DNA of 25,275 nucleotides from a virus. The stretch lies in IMG/VR virus record IMGVR_UViG_3300001450_000259, positions 1 to 25,275 of that record. One strand, 5' to 3'. Shown one piece after another: positions 11,101 through 19,400 of the stretch; within the stretch, counting starts at the first letter, position 1, and each line of letters starts with the position of its first letter. A program made the translations under genes and the position numbers. The notes beneath the pieces were generated by a model, which had not been told where the DNA came from, ran no database searches, and saw only the letters and a list, made by a program, of their open reading frames with translations.

Positions 11101-13109
11101 AATACTTTATTAGTAGTCCCTGATGCAATCTTATCTGCACTAATGTTAGCACCATTATCTATATCTGCATTTATTATTTTTGTCCCAACTGCTCTATATG
11201 CTCCACTTAGACTAGGAATATCATTAGCAGTTAGTTTAGTAAATATATTTGCTAGGTTTACTTTTTTCAACCCAACAGTATTATCGTGAAAAGCAACGAA
11301 ATCAGCAGTTCTGTCAATTCCGTTTTCATTAGACAATCCATCTATATCTAACTTTAAGGTAGTACTAGTTCTATCAAGACCATCACTTATTGTAAGAGAG
11401 GGTTCTTTACCACTAAGAGCAGATACTAACCCATCAATTTTACTCTGAGCAATAGCCGCATTAGAATCAATTTTAACGTTAGTAATTGCATTATCAGCAA
11501 TCTTTGATGTCGTTACTGCACTGTTATTTATTTTGGCAGTAGTGACCTTGTTTGCTCCTATTGTAGTAGCCCCATCTGCACTAGATGTTACATCTCCACT
11601 GTGATTAGGATGTACATATGTATTAGCATCAGTAGTACCAGTATAACCTAAGTCTGCTAAAGATAAAGTTCTAGTTCCCATTTGTGTAATATGACCAGTG
11701 TTGTTCGTACTAATATTATCTATTATTACTGCACCAGTAGTGTTTAGATTACTCGTAGTATAATTAGGATGAACATATGGATTAGCCAATTCAGATGTAA
11801 CTGGTATGTTAAAGTAGTTATTACCATCATTAGTAAAAGTCCATCTGTTAGAAGTTTCATTCCACTTTAGTTGTACATTAGTATAGTTTCCTCTTTCAAC
11901 TTCTATACCTGCATCTGTTGAAGAGTTTCCTGTTTGATTCTTATTCAAAACTATGGTGTTATCCTCTACGGCTAAATTAGCAACGTTAAGAGTAGTCGTA
12001 GCACCGCTTACAGTCAAATCTCCTGTAACTGTTAAATCTCCACCTGTTGTTAACGCAACGCCATTACCAATAGTGGTAGCAGTGTTTATCTGAGCAAGTC
12101 TAGTTTCTAAATTACTTACACTTACATCAACATCTGTTGTAGTTAATGACAAATCAATAGTCCCATCACTGCTTTGATATACTGCATCTATTCCTGTTTC
12201 AGTGTTACCACTAAACATAGCACCTACAATTCCTTGAACTGTACTTGTTGATATTTGCGTGTTAGTATTAGTAGAAGATAAAACTCCACTACCATCTATA
12301 CTGAGATTAGTTCCTACCTTTATTCCACCAAGAGTATTAGCGGCGGCAGTAGGAAGAGAGAAGTTGTTTGCATTGGCGGCAATTGCATTCAGTTTAGCAT
12401 GGTCTGCATCTGTAAATACGTTTGAATCACCTGCCGCATCAACATTGAATCTAGTAGAAGCGGCAGTTGGTATCTGTGAGGTTAGTGCTAATGTTCCTGT
12501 TGTAGAAGGAATAGTTACTGTTGTCTCTGTACCTGATGCTGTTTTAGTAATAGTTCCTTCTTTATTAATTCTAAGAGTTTCAGTATTGTTATCTATTATA
12601 CTAATCCCTTGATTTGTTTGTTCATATCCTAAAAACTGAACTTTCCTATCAACAGCATCCGGCGAACTGCCTCCTGCAATTTCTACTACTGCAATAGGAA
12701 TATCATCTGCATTCAAAGGAGCGACCATATTCCCATTAGTATTGTTTCTTATTGCTAATTGATTACCTGTGATTAAACCACTAGTATAAACTGCCTCAAT
12801 AACTAATACAGCATATGTATTATCACTAGCACTCTGCATATTTACTGTTTGACTAACAGTTCCAGTTTGCATTTGGGTGAGTATTCCATCTCTAAGAAAG
12901 AAATTATCAGACCCATTTAAAGTGTAAGAAGTGTAAACACCTGCATTTCCTAGAGTTATATTAAACCCTCTAACTACTCTATTACCACCACTAGCAATGT
13001 TAAGAGTATCAACAATAGCACTGTGTAAATTATCAGTACCATCTATAAGTCTTAAAGTAGGACTTGTACTTAATGTGCTAATAAAATTAGGGTTTGTTCT
13101 ACCACTCAT
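2160..13109 (-). CDS. Giant modular tail fibre protein (3,649 aa)
   Basis: The frame runs uninterrupted from ATG 13109 to TGA 2160. Residues 1-195 form a non-repetitive N-terminal domain (RTNPNFISTLSTSP; later VVEIAGGSSPDAVDRKVQFL) likely to attach to the tip. The rest is Ser/Thr/Asn/Gly/Ala-rich with little Cys, built of recurring modules: five GNLTV...TTT blocks; four TGTL borders such as PSTTGTLALTSQ; two ELNILDG motifs; KAIKTYVD motifs; AVTNAKLADDAV-type stretches; two EEVEDYVSGLISAGSNIT-like segments; and three tandem units of about 57 residues (about 2,373-2,540). A distinct C-terminal domain of about 150 residues (from KRGITKIQGR to WWDLTLFPQV) probably forms the distal tip. All of this is typical of fibrous trimeric host-adhesion proteins of marine phages, but the length is extreme. 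No chaperone or peptidase domain of the S74 type is evident. Confidence 0.85.
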   Translation of the reverse strand: MSGRTNPNFISTLSTSPTLRLIDGTDNLHSAIVDTLNIASGGNRVVRGFNITLGNAGVYTSYTLNGSDNFFLRDGILTQMQTGTVSQTVNMQSASDNTYAVLVIEAVYTSGLITGNQLAIRNNTNGNMVAPLNADDIPIAVVEIAGGSSPDAVDRKVQFLGYEQTNQGISIIDNNTETLRINKEGTITKTASGTETTVTIPSTTGTLALTSQIPTAASTRFNVDAAGDSNVFTDADHAKLNAIAANANNFSLPTAAANTLGGIKVGTNLSIDGSGVLSSTNTNTQISTSTVQGIVGAMFSGNTETGIDAVYQSSDGTIDLSLTTTDVDVSVSNLETRLAQINTATTIGNGVALTTGGDLTVTGDLTVSGATTTLNVANLAVEDNTIVLNKNQTGNSSTDAGIEVERGNYTNVQLKWNETSNRWTFTNDGNNYFNIPVTSELANPYVHPNYTTSNLNTTGAVIIDNISTNNTGHITQMGTRTLSLADLGYTGTTDANTYVHPNHSGDVTSSADGATTIGANKVTTAKINNSAVTTSKIADNAITNVKIDSNAAIAQSKIDGLVSALSGKEPSLTISDGLDRTSTTLKLDIDGLSNENGIDRTADFVAFHDNTVGLKKVNLANIFTKLTANDIPSLSGAYRAVGTKIINADIDNGANISADKIASGTTNKVFTSTLEAKLSGIEAGAEVNVNADWNSGSGDSQILNKPTIPSGNQIIDWTANGAGTIHTSNYVNTQYTIGDGELSQKNFTTALYDKLVGVAANANNFSLTTGAVTNAHLAGSIANSKLDDIAQSKVTGLTTALNSKVENLSDLSITASATELNILDGVSGVSSTEIGHLDGVTSSIQTQLNSKLSSLALAGLTDVSSFDTTISSHPSGSGIPSSLAVKTYVDGKATVDTTYSITTEDGLDADGNNDSAVKTIRLNDNTSGSGSVFHLAMGTGLAIQRSTESNTLTIFNTHTNNSTVSKATITPVLASYNGTETLNIGDTDNDTTVNIRGNLNVLGTTTTVNQTEVNVQNAFVFEGAVDNDFETTLSISEPTADRTITLPDITGTLITSADTGTISNGMIASTAISSAKISTNAVLTSKINASAVTTAKLASNAVTNAKLADDAVQTDSIADGAVTVGKITGLTDLGSGAVISSAERTKLSGIEASADVTDATNVTAAGAVMDGDFTSNGFMKRTGAGSYTVDNSNYLTSLSVTGLSDINAFDLDLSSVSSSDDSLASAKAIKAYVDSSVSGAGSFSSFNIKDGVGTTVNVTDGKFVQFTQGTGITATWTDTNSGASTDPFDLTLVNTGVLSNVAGTGIGVSGATGNVTITNTDLGSAQNIFKTIAVSGQDNIVADSNTDTLTLVGGANVNITTTAGSDTITIASTDTDTHLTQEEVEDYVSGLISAGSNITVQYADNAGSAGSLSIAGTANDNVSIDNLKARLNSDFGGDYTIGSQADDTLTVSGSLTVGADLIVSGDTITMNTSTLTVEDPLIALGSNNAADAVDLGFYGKYVDGSTIKYTGLFRDTSDSNKWKLFTDTGNTHAAPTTTINTTSGFTLGTLVAATFEGGLTGNATTASTLATARTIAGVSFNGSADIDIPINNLTGTLTAANGGTGLTSISTLLNSNVSLAVADLSDITSLDTDISSVSSSDNTLASAKAIKTYVDAQFAGAGSGDMTGVDITAGDAITVSQSNTTAGNYTATISVSGLGVAQLAGSALQISSESFNNNDTSLMTSAAIEDKILSYGYGVGTGDGDITSVIAGVGLSGGATTGDATLNLDFSELTDMTGDIAGTTEFIIQDGTTESRKAASEIKLSYFNNDSNWNNYVHPTGAGNNHIPTGGSAGQFLKYSSSGTASWATPSYTTEEQIEDFIAAMITAGTNITSTYDDTAGTLTLSSTDTNTQLSDAQVIAKTLTGFSIATNVTAVASSDSILVAFGKLEKRVAINDSKTTNSDTTYSEATSSDLGLVKIGYTESGKNYPVELTSGQMFVNVPWTDTNTNLNLLNDGTFSANSATSAASQQSIKTYVDTSVANLVASAPLALDTLNELAVALQSNDSDITGITTALGNRLRIDVNNQGLSSTQQGYALDNLGITASLTELNILDGGLSAGDIPNLNASKINDGVFASARIPTLNQNTTGTAAGLSSTLAISSGGTGATSAPMIGVVTAANAGAARTVLGLGTASTLSGTGAVANDNTGLVTGDVVFDYIATQNFASSGASNFVVGDITGQTELTSGLASTDELVLSDAGTLKRMDISVLQSYMQNELTFTTDTQRTAGALLDLNGNALDVDLSELTDMSESWVAGEDEFVVLDNGVQKKKLSSEIFGSNAFNSTAYLTAHPNINAANSVDNSGRTYIQDITLDGNGHITGIVSATETVTDSGNTTYGISAVDGSAVDEEIIRLTGTDSSTDDVVLEAGNGLSVARSGDKITFTNTVTDSGNTNYSIGIPNATTKLRLTGTNTVTDDVEFAGAGTVSVSRTSDSKFTITGTDTNVNTTYGISTLAGATGTSGQTRIRLTDSGGSSDDIVLAVSTGLSIANDNDVITLTNTNTGLSNATLLSKLNALESSSGTNDETINIGADSGDTINFRGNATIAGNLTVGGTTTTINTATIEVEDNILQLNTTQGSPDTATAATSGISIYRGVDSGDNPITQASLIFDDADDTWDLTNALTVGGSSGVTLGSGSISIKNSGSQSNIDFYCESGNSHYARLQAPAHSSFSGNHTITLPSSTGTLALENANTTGNADTATNLAGTTTAAFVYAGPTTGDAAAPTFRALLASDIPTLNQSTTGNADTATTATSATSATSATTATNVAGGVVGSIPYQTGSGATSLLAGNTTTTKKFLTQTGDNTDSAAPSWGTLATGDIPSLAAGKITSDTFADARISLSSVAQHLITGASQTKYLKMTTDASSVASLTARSDSQMLDDLGLSAAGKVAVAVGSPSNNTSGLIKITADNSGGLTSSLDTNTYLTSVSTSDIDNNAVTYAKMQEVSATSRVLGRISTNAGVVEELTAANLRTIIGIGAGTSTIENGATADQTATEILNLLEDNIDSVHYKDGSIDNVHLANSSITVSDSESTPNTSPVALGGTLTFAGTANEVTVLESAGTITVGLPDDVTIAGNLTVTGDTIYHNETVRITENNKISFFATNAGGDDSSGDDGEVILEAQDPSNTDVTIKLPSTTGTLALVDTAKPVNHVYAGPSSGSTAVVPTFRSLVSADIPNLSMSKITSGTLAVARGGTGVTSIPMVGLITAADVEAVKTLLSYGNLAALDSVGASQITDNSVGAAELNVTGNGTSGYVLSSDADGSFSWVSQSATGIALSALSVGTEGTPSGNGGIAYDNSNGVFTYTPPLNITGNAASSTLAATTTVTDNNTSTVFPVVFHDESNSLLDDTGNFTYKPDTGEVRANFLTATFDANVSGSGRVAATTIASSTTISAATSLTTPLLTNTNALSISTTANNANITISPNGDGNVSVGTDSGSGLVNISSPIHKTGVHSALTETAHTSTASDPASASSGSYSYAQKRGITKIQGRISPLSSALSNGSNVAITVLPTGAVHGSNCSYRGIRGTLHIDAGITGSGNFVLTQDFIANDRDGTGIYAFVSSNAVFEGSSDFPFKVSWAEMASDDMQLKIENNTGGNIGTTFTVWWDLTLFPQV
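4713..4748 (-). repeat. In-frame 9-bp tandem repeat in the giant fibre gene
   Basis: On the plus strand TGTAGCAGA occurs three times without gaps (4713-4721, 4722-4730, 4731-4739), followed by a degenerate TGTAGCCGT. It encodes repeated Ala-Thr-Ser in a low-complexity linker at about residue 2,790. Three-codon units change linker length without breaking the frame. Confidence 0.8.
5484..5990 (-). repeat. Three tandem ~53-58-residue fibre repeats
   Basis: Units start near 5990 (TTYGISAVDG), 5816 (TNYSIGIPN) and 5656 (TTYGISTLAG). Each follows the pattern 'YxIx ... (I/L)RLT ... DD(V/I) ... G(L/V)S(V/I) ... (I/F)TxT(N/G)T'. A fourth, isolated copy is at about 10225-10426 (TTYSITTEDG to TLTIFNTHTN). 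The DNA of the units has diverged, so this is a protein-structural repeat rather than a recent duplication. Confidence 0.75.
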
Positions 13110-13450
13110 CAAGTCATCTCCATTTCAATAGTAAAGGTCAAAGTATCCGCCGAAGCCAACACTCCTGTATTTGTGAAGGTGACTCGGCTCAATAGTGTAT
13201 CGTCTGAAGCCTTGAATATTCCTAGTTCTGCTACACCTTCATTACCTATTTCAGAACCAGTAAACTCAGCAACCCAAGACATAGTTCCACTTGCTCTATT
13301 AACAGAAGGAACGACTGTCTTCTCTGCTACAAAAGAGTCTAATTTTAAATCAGAAAAAGAAGTAGGAGAACCACCTGTTCCTATTTTCACTTTAGTATAT
13401 TGTGCTACAATGTAGTCTGCTACATCTAATAATCCGTTTACTGGTATCAT
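13109..13450 (-). CDS. Small tail tip / fibre-adaptor protein
   Basis: 113 residues from ATG 13450, with AAGGAGAT (SD core 13461-13456) five bases upstream, overlapping the end of the hub gene. It reads VKIGTGGSPTSFSDLKL (about residues 21-37), a central WVAEFTGSEIGNEGVAELGIF (about 59-79), LLSRVTFTN (about 86-94) and a final TLTFTIEMEM. The order 'IGTG - L - v.ft - E.GIF - LLxRxTF - l.i.w/e' is a recognisable small all-beta protein family encoded beside tail fibre genes in many phages, usually unannotated. The likely role is an adaptor at the tip on which fibres mount, inferred from neighbours: giant hub before, giant fibre after. Its TGA overlaps the ATG of the giant fibre (TGATG), implying coupled translation. 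Confidence 0.5.
   Translation of the reverse strand: MIPVNGLLDVADYIVAQYTKVKIGTGGSPTSFSDLKLDSFVAEKTVVPSVNRASGTMSWVAEFTGSEIGNEGVAELGIFKASDDTLLSRVTFTNTGVLASADTLTFTIEMEMT
13114..13121 (-). promoter_or_regulatory. Ribosome binding site deciding the start at 13109
   Basis: GGAGATGA on the minus strand lies four bases before ATG 13109 (GGAG core eight bases away). A TTG at 13112 would add one residue but is the weaker codon and closer to the SD. The chosen ATG overlaps the stop of the adaptor gene. Confidence 0.55.
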
Positions 13451-13461
13451 ATTATATCTCC

Positions 13462-16400
13462 TTAATCGTAAAATCTATTCTTGTATTCCTTCTTTATCGC
13501 GCTTATTCCAGTAGAGGTTGTTTCAAACCCAACTGTTTCACTGAAACCAAACACATCATCGAAACCCATGTTAGCATTCAATGTCTCCCCCACTACCTTA
13601 TACTCTATGGAAGAAACTCTTAACTTCAAGTTATCGAATATTGAATTGCTACTTGTTGCCGAAACAGAGTCAACTGTTAGTAAGTGTGAAGTATCATTTC
13701 TACTCGCTTCAGTAATTTCTGATAATCTTTCTGCAATGCCTTTACTATATGTACCAACTGTCATTGTTAGTATCATACCTAGTACGTTTTCTATTTCAAA
13801 TATTACATATTCACCATAAGGTATGTTATAAGTTGGGAAGTCTAGTACTACTATATCACCTGCTTCTAATAATTCAAATCCTTCTTTGTTAATTTGTAAT
13901 GTTATCTTTCTTGCTTCTCCACTGTGAAGTTGTAGTTTTTTACTTGCTTCTATCATTGCTTCTTCTTGTGTTTTAATTGTACTATCGTTTACTGTTAAAG
14001 TCTTCATGTTTCTAACTTTATTACTAACCATTGTATGAGATACACCATCTCCATTAACAACTACTACACTTATTTTATCAAACAGAGAAGTATTGTTTTG
14101 TATTGGCTCGTGTCCCGCTAGATGTTCAAACTTAATCTCTTTAACTCTTAATCCTGTCATATCATCAGAGTCTCTAAATATTATCTTCTTTCCTTTGATT
14201 TTATAATCTAATCCTTTTTTATTTGTTAGCGAATTAATAGCCCCGTACAAATCTGTATTATTAAATGTTAAATTAGTAACGAATGTTTTTTTGTTGTATT
14301 TTATGATAGCAGAATATTGAGGAGGAGAATAGTATTTTCCACCGGAAGCGAAGGTTATTGTTTGGTTATTTATTGATAGTATCTTACCGATTAAATGTCC
14401 TTCTTGAGTGTATATTACATCTCCATTATTCAAACCAACTACACTTTCTAAACAGACAACTGTATTTGTTCCATTACTATTTACTATGTTAGTGGTAAAT
14501 ACAGAAGTACTCTTTGTTTCATCATATTCCAATCCTGCACTTTTTACTATATTTGCTAATTCAGTATCAATATTAGAACCAATATCATATGTAGTTCCAA
14601 TGTAGCATCTTTTTACATTTTGTAATTTAGGTTTCTTACCTATTGTAACATCAAATATTTCACCACAAGATACCACCCCATTGCCTGTTAGTTTACCATC
14701 ATAGGTCAAGACTAAACATGGCTCAGTTGCTTTACTTGTTTTCTTTGGTCTTGTAAGCGATACTGTAAAATCTACTTGTTGTTTATTATTACCATCAGTA
14801 ACATGCGTGGTAATTATATCACCTTCTGAGAATAATCCTATATTATTTCTAATAGCACTTGTAGTAGTTCTACATTCAATAAATGGATTATCTACTACAA
14901 CAGTACTATCAATATCTAATCTTAGATACATTGAGTAAACTCCTTCTTGGTAGTATTTATTTTCATTAGCAGATGAAGCATCTTCAGATGATGATTTACC
15001 ACTTCTAAAATTGTCTGCAAAAGTATTGTATTTTATTCCTGTATCGTTCATTACATTAAACTCTATTTTATTTGGAGTTTCGTCAAAAGTTCTTTCTGCT
15101 ATTTTCATTAGTCTGTATTTAGCACCATTATTTGATGTATCAATTGCAGTATCAAAAGTCAATTCGTGTTTTTCCCAAGAAAGTGTTCCTGTTAAACTAG
15201 GGGCAGTAACATTATGGTTTGTTATTTTAGCCATAAACTTAGGAACACCATGATGTCTTGCACTTTTTAGTGTTGAACCATCTACTAACTCTTCCGATAC
15301 AATATAATATCCTGTTAAGTCAGGCATAAATGATAACCAAGTATGTGGTTTATTAGAGTGAGTTAAGTTGTCACCTAAAGTAAAAGTTATTGTTTTATTA
15401 TTATTTGAATAAACTACTCCATCTGAATAAACTGAAATAGGTTTAGCAGTTAAATTAAATGTTGGTTTAATTATCATTTGCGGACAAAACATCATCCCTG
15501 TATTATTGTTACTAGTACTAGTAATAGCCGTCAACTCATGTGTTGTTTTTCGATATGCAAGAGCGTCATTGAACTTACGACTAGATAATTTAGTTAAAGG
15601 ATATAGTTTACTTTTTGTTCCTAAAAGTGAAGCCTGATAATTGTTAGAAACAGGAGTATAAGAACCATTCAATAGATATCTTCCTGTGTCTACATTAGTA
15701 AATTTCCATAGCCTTGACGTTTGGGTGTGTTGTTCCTGTCCTGTTATTCCATAAATAGTAGCCCCACCAAATGAACGTTGACTAAAATTAGTAAATGTAG
15801 ACTCTGTGGCTAAAGATAAGGGCGCACTTGATAGTGATATATCTAAACCAACATTACTTAAATTGTCAGTAGACGGAATCCAATCTTTAAACAACCCAAT
15901 ACAATTATCATAAACATGTGTTCTACCTACACCTAATGAATTATAATCAGTTGGAGTTTTTGTATGTCCACTTCCATACGACTTTGCAATCATAGCAGAA
16001 ATCACCCTAGACATATGTAGCAATTTTCTATAACTGTCAGTATTCAAAGCAGTAGTGTTATCATCATCCCAACCATCAATAGAATGAAAAGGAGAATATC
16101 TCATGTCTCTATCATGATTACTACCTTTTTGAGATGGGTCTTTATTTTCGGCTATAATAGGTAAAATAATGTTCATCGGGTCATAGTCAGTATCCTCTCT
16201 CAACATCTGATGAGAAAAGGAATCAGTAGTAATATTTGGGCGCATAAGCCAAGCAGTATGAAATCTGATATTACGGTAATTATTTTGTCTATCAACAAAG
16301 TAAGAATCGGGGGCAGAAGCACCGTCTAAATCAGCGTCTCTAGTAGTTAAGCCTTCTAAACTGTAATCAGGAGCAGAGAATAATCTAAATGTTTCAACAC

Positions 16401-19400
16401 CGAAGAAAGGGTGTCCATTACTAGAATCCCCATAAGGCCATGTATATCCCGAAAACTTTAGAGTGTCATTAGAACTTGTTATAGATAGATTATTTTTAGA
16501 AAATCCCTCCTTAGCACTAACTGCCGCTAAACCACCATATTCATTACTTTCTAGTATAAAATCACCATCTGCTGTTTCTTCGCTACTAGCATAACCGCTA
16601 TTTAGTAAAGATAACTTGTAGTACATATCCCCATCAGTATCGTCACTGTCTAATTGACTATCAGTTAAATTAACTATACTTGGTCTTGTTATCATGTGAT
16701 AATCAAAATAAGGTACGGCAGGTATTTCATTCGAGGAACGTAATGATTCAAAATCAATTGGATTAAAGTGCCAATCAAAAGTAGCCTCAACTAATCGTAT
16801 TATTCCCCATCTTTTCATTTCAGCAGTATTTTTACCACTCCCTTTGATAACCCCAGTTTCAAAATTAATGTCTCGTTTTAATGATTGTGCAGTTACACCA
16901 TCATATGACTGATGCGAGGTTTTATTTGTGCTTTTAGAGGCTTCACTTTCGTATATTATACCAAAGGTTGAATATGGTTTTGAATGAGCAAACATGCTGT
17001 TGTGTCTTAATTTAGATGAAGGATAAATATCTCCTGTTGCTAATAATTCATATGGTAATGTTCTAGGGTCTATTTGCTCAAATGCTGAATATAAAATATC
17101 TATTTCATATGGTTTATTGTTAGGGACATTCCAATATACTAAATCTAATGGGGCTGTTCTTGGTAATGGAGCAGTAGCATGGTAATACGATGATAAGTGA
17201 GTCCATCCATCTAATGTATTACTACCAAGTTTAGGCTTACTTGTTGACGTAGCAGATAATGTAGTAAGAGTACCATCTGCTTTAACACCATATCCTACTG
17301 CATATCCTTGTATTGCTTGAGGTTTTTTACCTACATTATAGATACTATCATGTGTTCTTGTTAAACCTCCCTCATTTATAGTCTGCAAATCCCAATATCT
17401 AATGGTTTCAGAAGGGGTTATATTCCCTCCAACCTCAAAATTATTATTGAGTCTATGAATAAAACCACCCGATTCTATGTTATTATTAACCAAATACAAG
17501 TTAGTATTTCCTCTATCATCAAGGCTATTTATCTCTACTCGACCCAATACCATTGGAAATAAAGGAGCAATTTCTAATACTGTTGAAGCAGAGTGTTGCT
17601 CAGTAATTCTAACTACATCAAACATTTCAGAGTTAACTGACATAATATCACTCTTAGTAATATCCACACCGTTTTCATTTCCTATTGTAAATGCAAAAAT
17701 TGAGTCCTCGGTTGATATTGATTTAGGGGCAGATATATCATATCCAAGAGTATTGCCTGTTTTTGTAGAATCATCATTAGAAGATAATTGTAATGTAGTG
17801 TAATCAAAACCAGTAGTATAACCAATATCTAATCCTGATTTAAATGAAAGTCCTTTTTCACTAATAGAAGTAAAGTCACCAAACCCAACACTATCAGTAG
17901 GATTACTTTGTAAGGCTTTAGTCCCTGTTATAGAATTAATCTGATTTGAACCATATGGATTGTATGTTTTAAGTGTGTCATTTTCAGAAGTAGTTAGTGC
18001 TTGGTCTGTTAGGGTTATTGTCCACACATGGTCGCCACCACCTCCGTTATATGAAGAACTAGCAACTTCGCCTATCAAATCATTAGTGTGATTAAACAAT
18101 AGTGAATATTTAGCGAAGGAATCAGAAGGAACTGGGTTTTCATCATCTAGTTCAATTGTTATTGTCTTACCACTGATAGTAAGATTATCAACATTAGTAA
18201 TTGGAGATACTGTGAGTAAAGGTGGTAAAGAAGTTTTAATTACATCACTAAATTGTGTTAATGTTTTACTTATTGTATCTCCTAGCAACTTAGAACTATC
18301 GTCTCTACCTGATATCTTAAAACTTGTAAATCCACTTTCTGTTTTAATATCAATATCTTCTACTTCACCACAAAATACTTCATCTGTAATAGAGTAAGAA
18401 CCATTGTAATAATATGGAATGTCAGCAGAGACTGTTGATTTTTGATATAATGTCTTATTAGGGTTTTTAAGTTTAGCATATTTATTATTTTTATCAGCAT
18501 AGTCTATTTCTAAAACATGGCTGTTATATCTTAATGGTGTCATAGTAGATAGATGCATTCTACTATCAGTTCTTTGCACCGCTACATTATCCATAGTTAA
18601 AGTCTGAAATACTCCTCCGGTAGTTATCTTAGCAACTGTATCTGATTCAAATTCAAAATTAAGAACTCCTGAATAGGGCATTACAAACATTGTTTTACCT
18701 AGTATTTCTATATCAGGGTCAGGTGTATTTAGGTTGCCTGAACCAACCCAAGATGAAGCACTAGTTAACTTGTAATCTTTTATTGTAATAGTTTGAGCAT
18801 TATCAGAAGACTTGTTGGTAATACTATGCACAACAAAATGATAATCTCCTACCTCAATAATATCATTTGTTGATAGTATATGGTGTAAATCTATATCTGT
18901 TGGAATATTATATAATGTAAGAGCATTATATGATGTCTTATTTAGATATCCTTCTATCTTCTTTTTAGTGAACTTTCCATTAAATAGATTATTTCTTAGT
19001 TTTAACACATCTCCTTCTCTAACTTTTAGATGTTGAAGTCCACTATTATCCATAAGAGTAATATGAGCCATTTTAGTCAACTTGTTTTTAGGACTATTCA
19101 ATGACTTACTTTGTATAGGCTCAATTTTATTGTTCTTGTATTCTGCCTTTTCAAAAGTAATGTATCTAGTTGGCCCAGTTAAACCACCATCAATACTATT
19201 AGTAGTAGGTGTGAGTAAATCGTTTGCCTGTCTTTTCATTTTAACAAAGGCACTATCCCATTTTGTTGCATCAAAAGAAGAATTACTAGTATTGCTATCA
19301 GTAGTCTTATGAGCATCTACTAATGTTGCGAGTATTTTGCTTCTTCCCAAACTCGGTATTGTGTTAGAAAACTTTGATTCAGTTCTAAATACTACGTTTT

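Larger units (their letters stand above)
3690..12040 (-). repeat. Five dispersed GNLTV...TTT fibre modules
   Basis: Copies lie at about 11940-12040 (LTVSGATTTLNVANLAVEDN), 10040-10140 (LNVLGTTTTVNQTEVNVQN), 8641-8760 (LIVSGDTITMNTSTLTVEDP), 5280-5400 (LTVGGTTTTINTATIEVEDN) and 3690-3790 (LTVTGDTIYHNETVRITENN). Copies 2 and 5 lead fairly directly to a TGTL border (9945-9985 and 3570-3615), and copy 4 does so after a longer insert (4920-4970). They are similar at protein level and diverged in DNA, so the duplications are old. Confidence 0.75.

Noticed and set aside
2160-13109. CRISPR-like or satellite array in the repetitive fibre region
   Set aside because: Repeats are coding, vary in length, differ at DNA level, and lack regular identical direct repeats with unique spacers.
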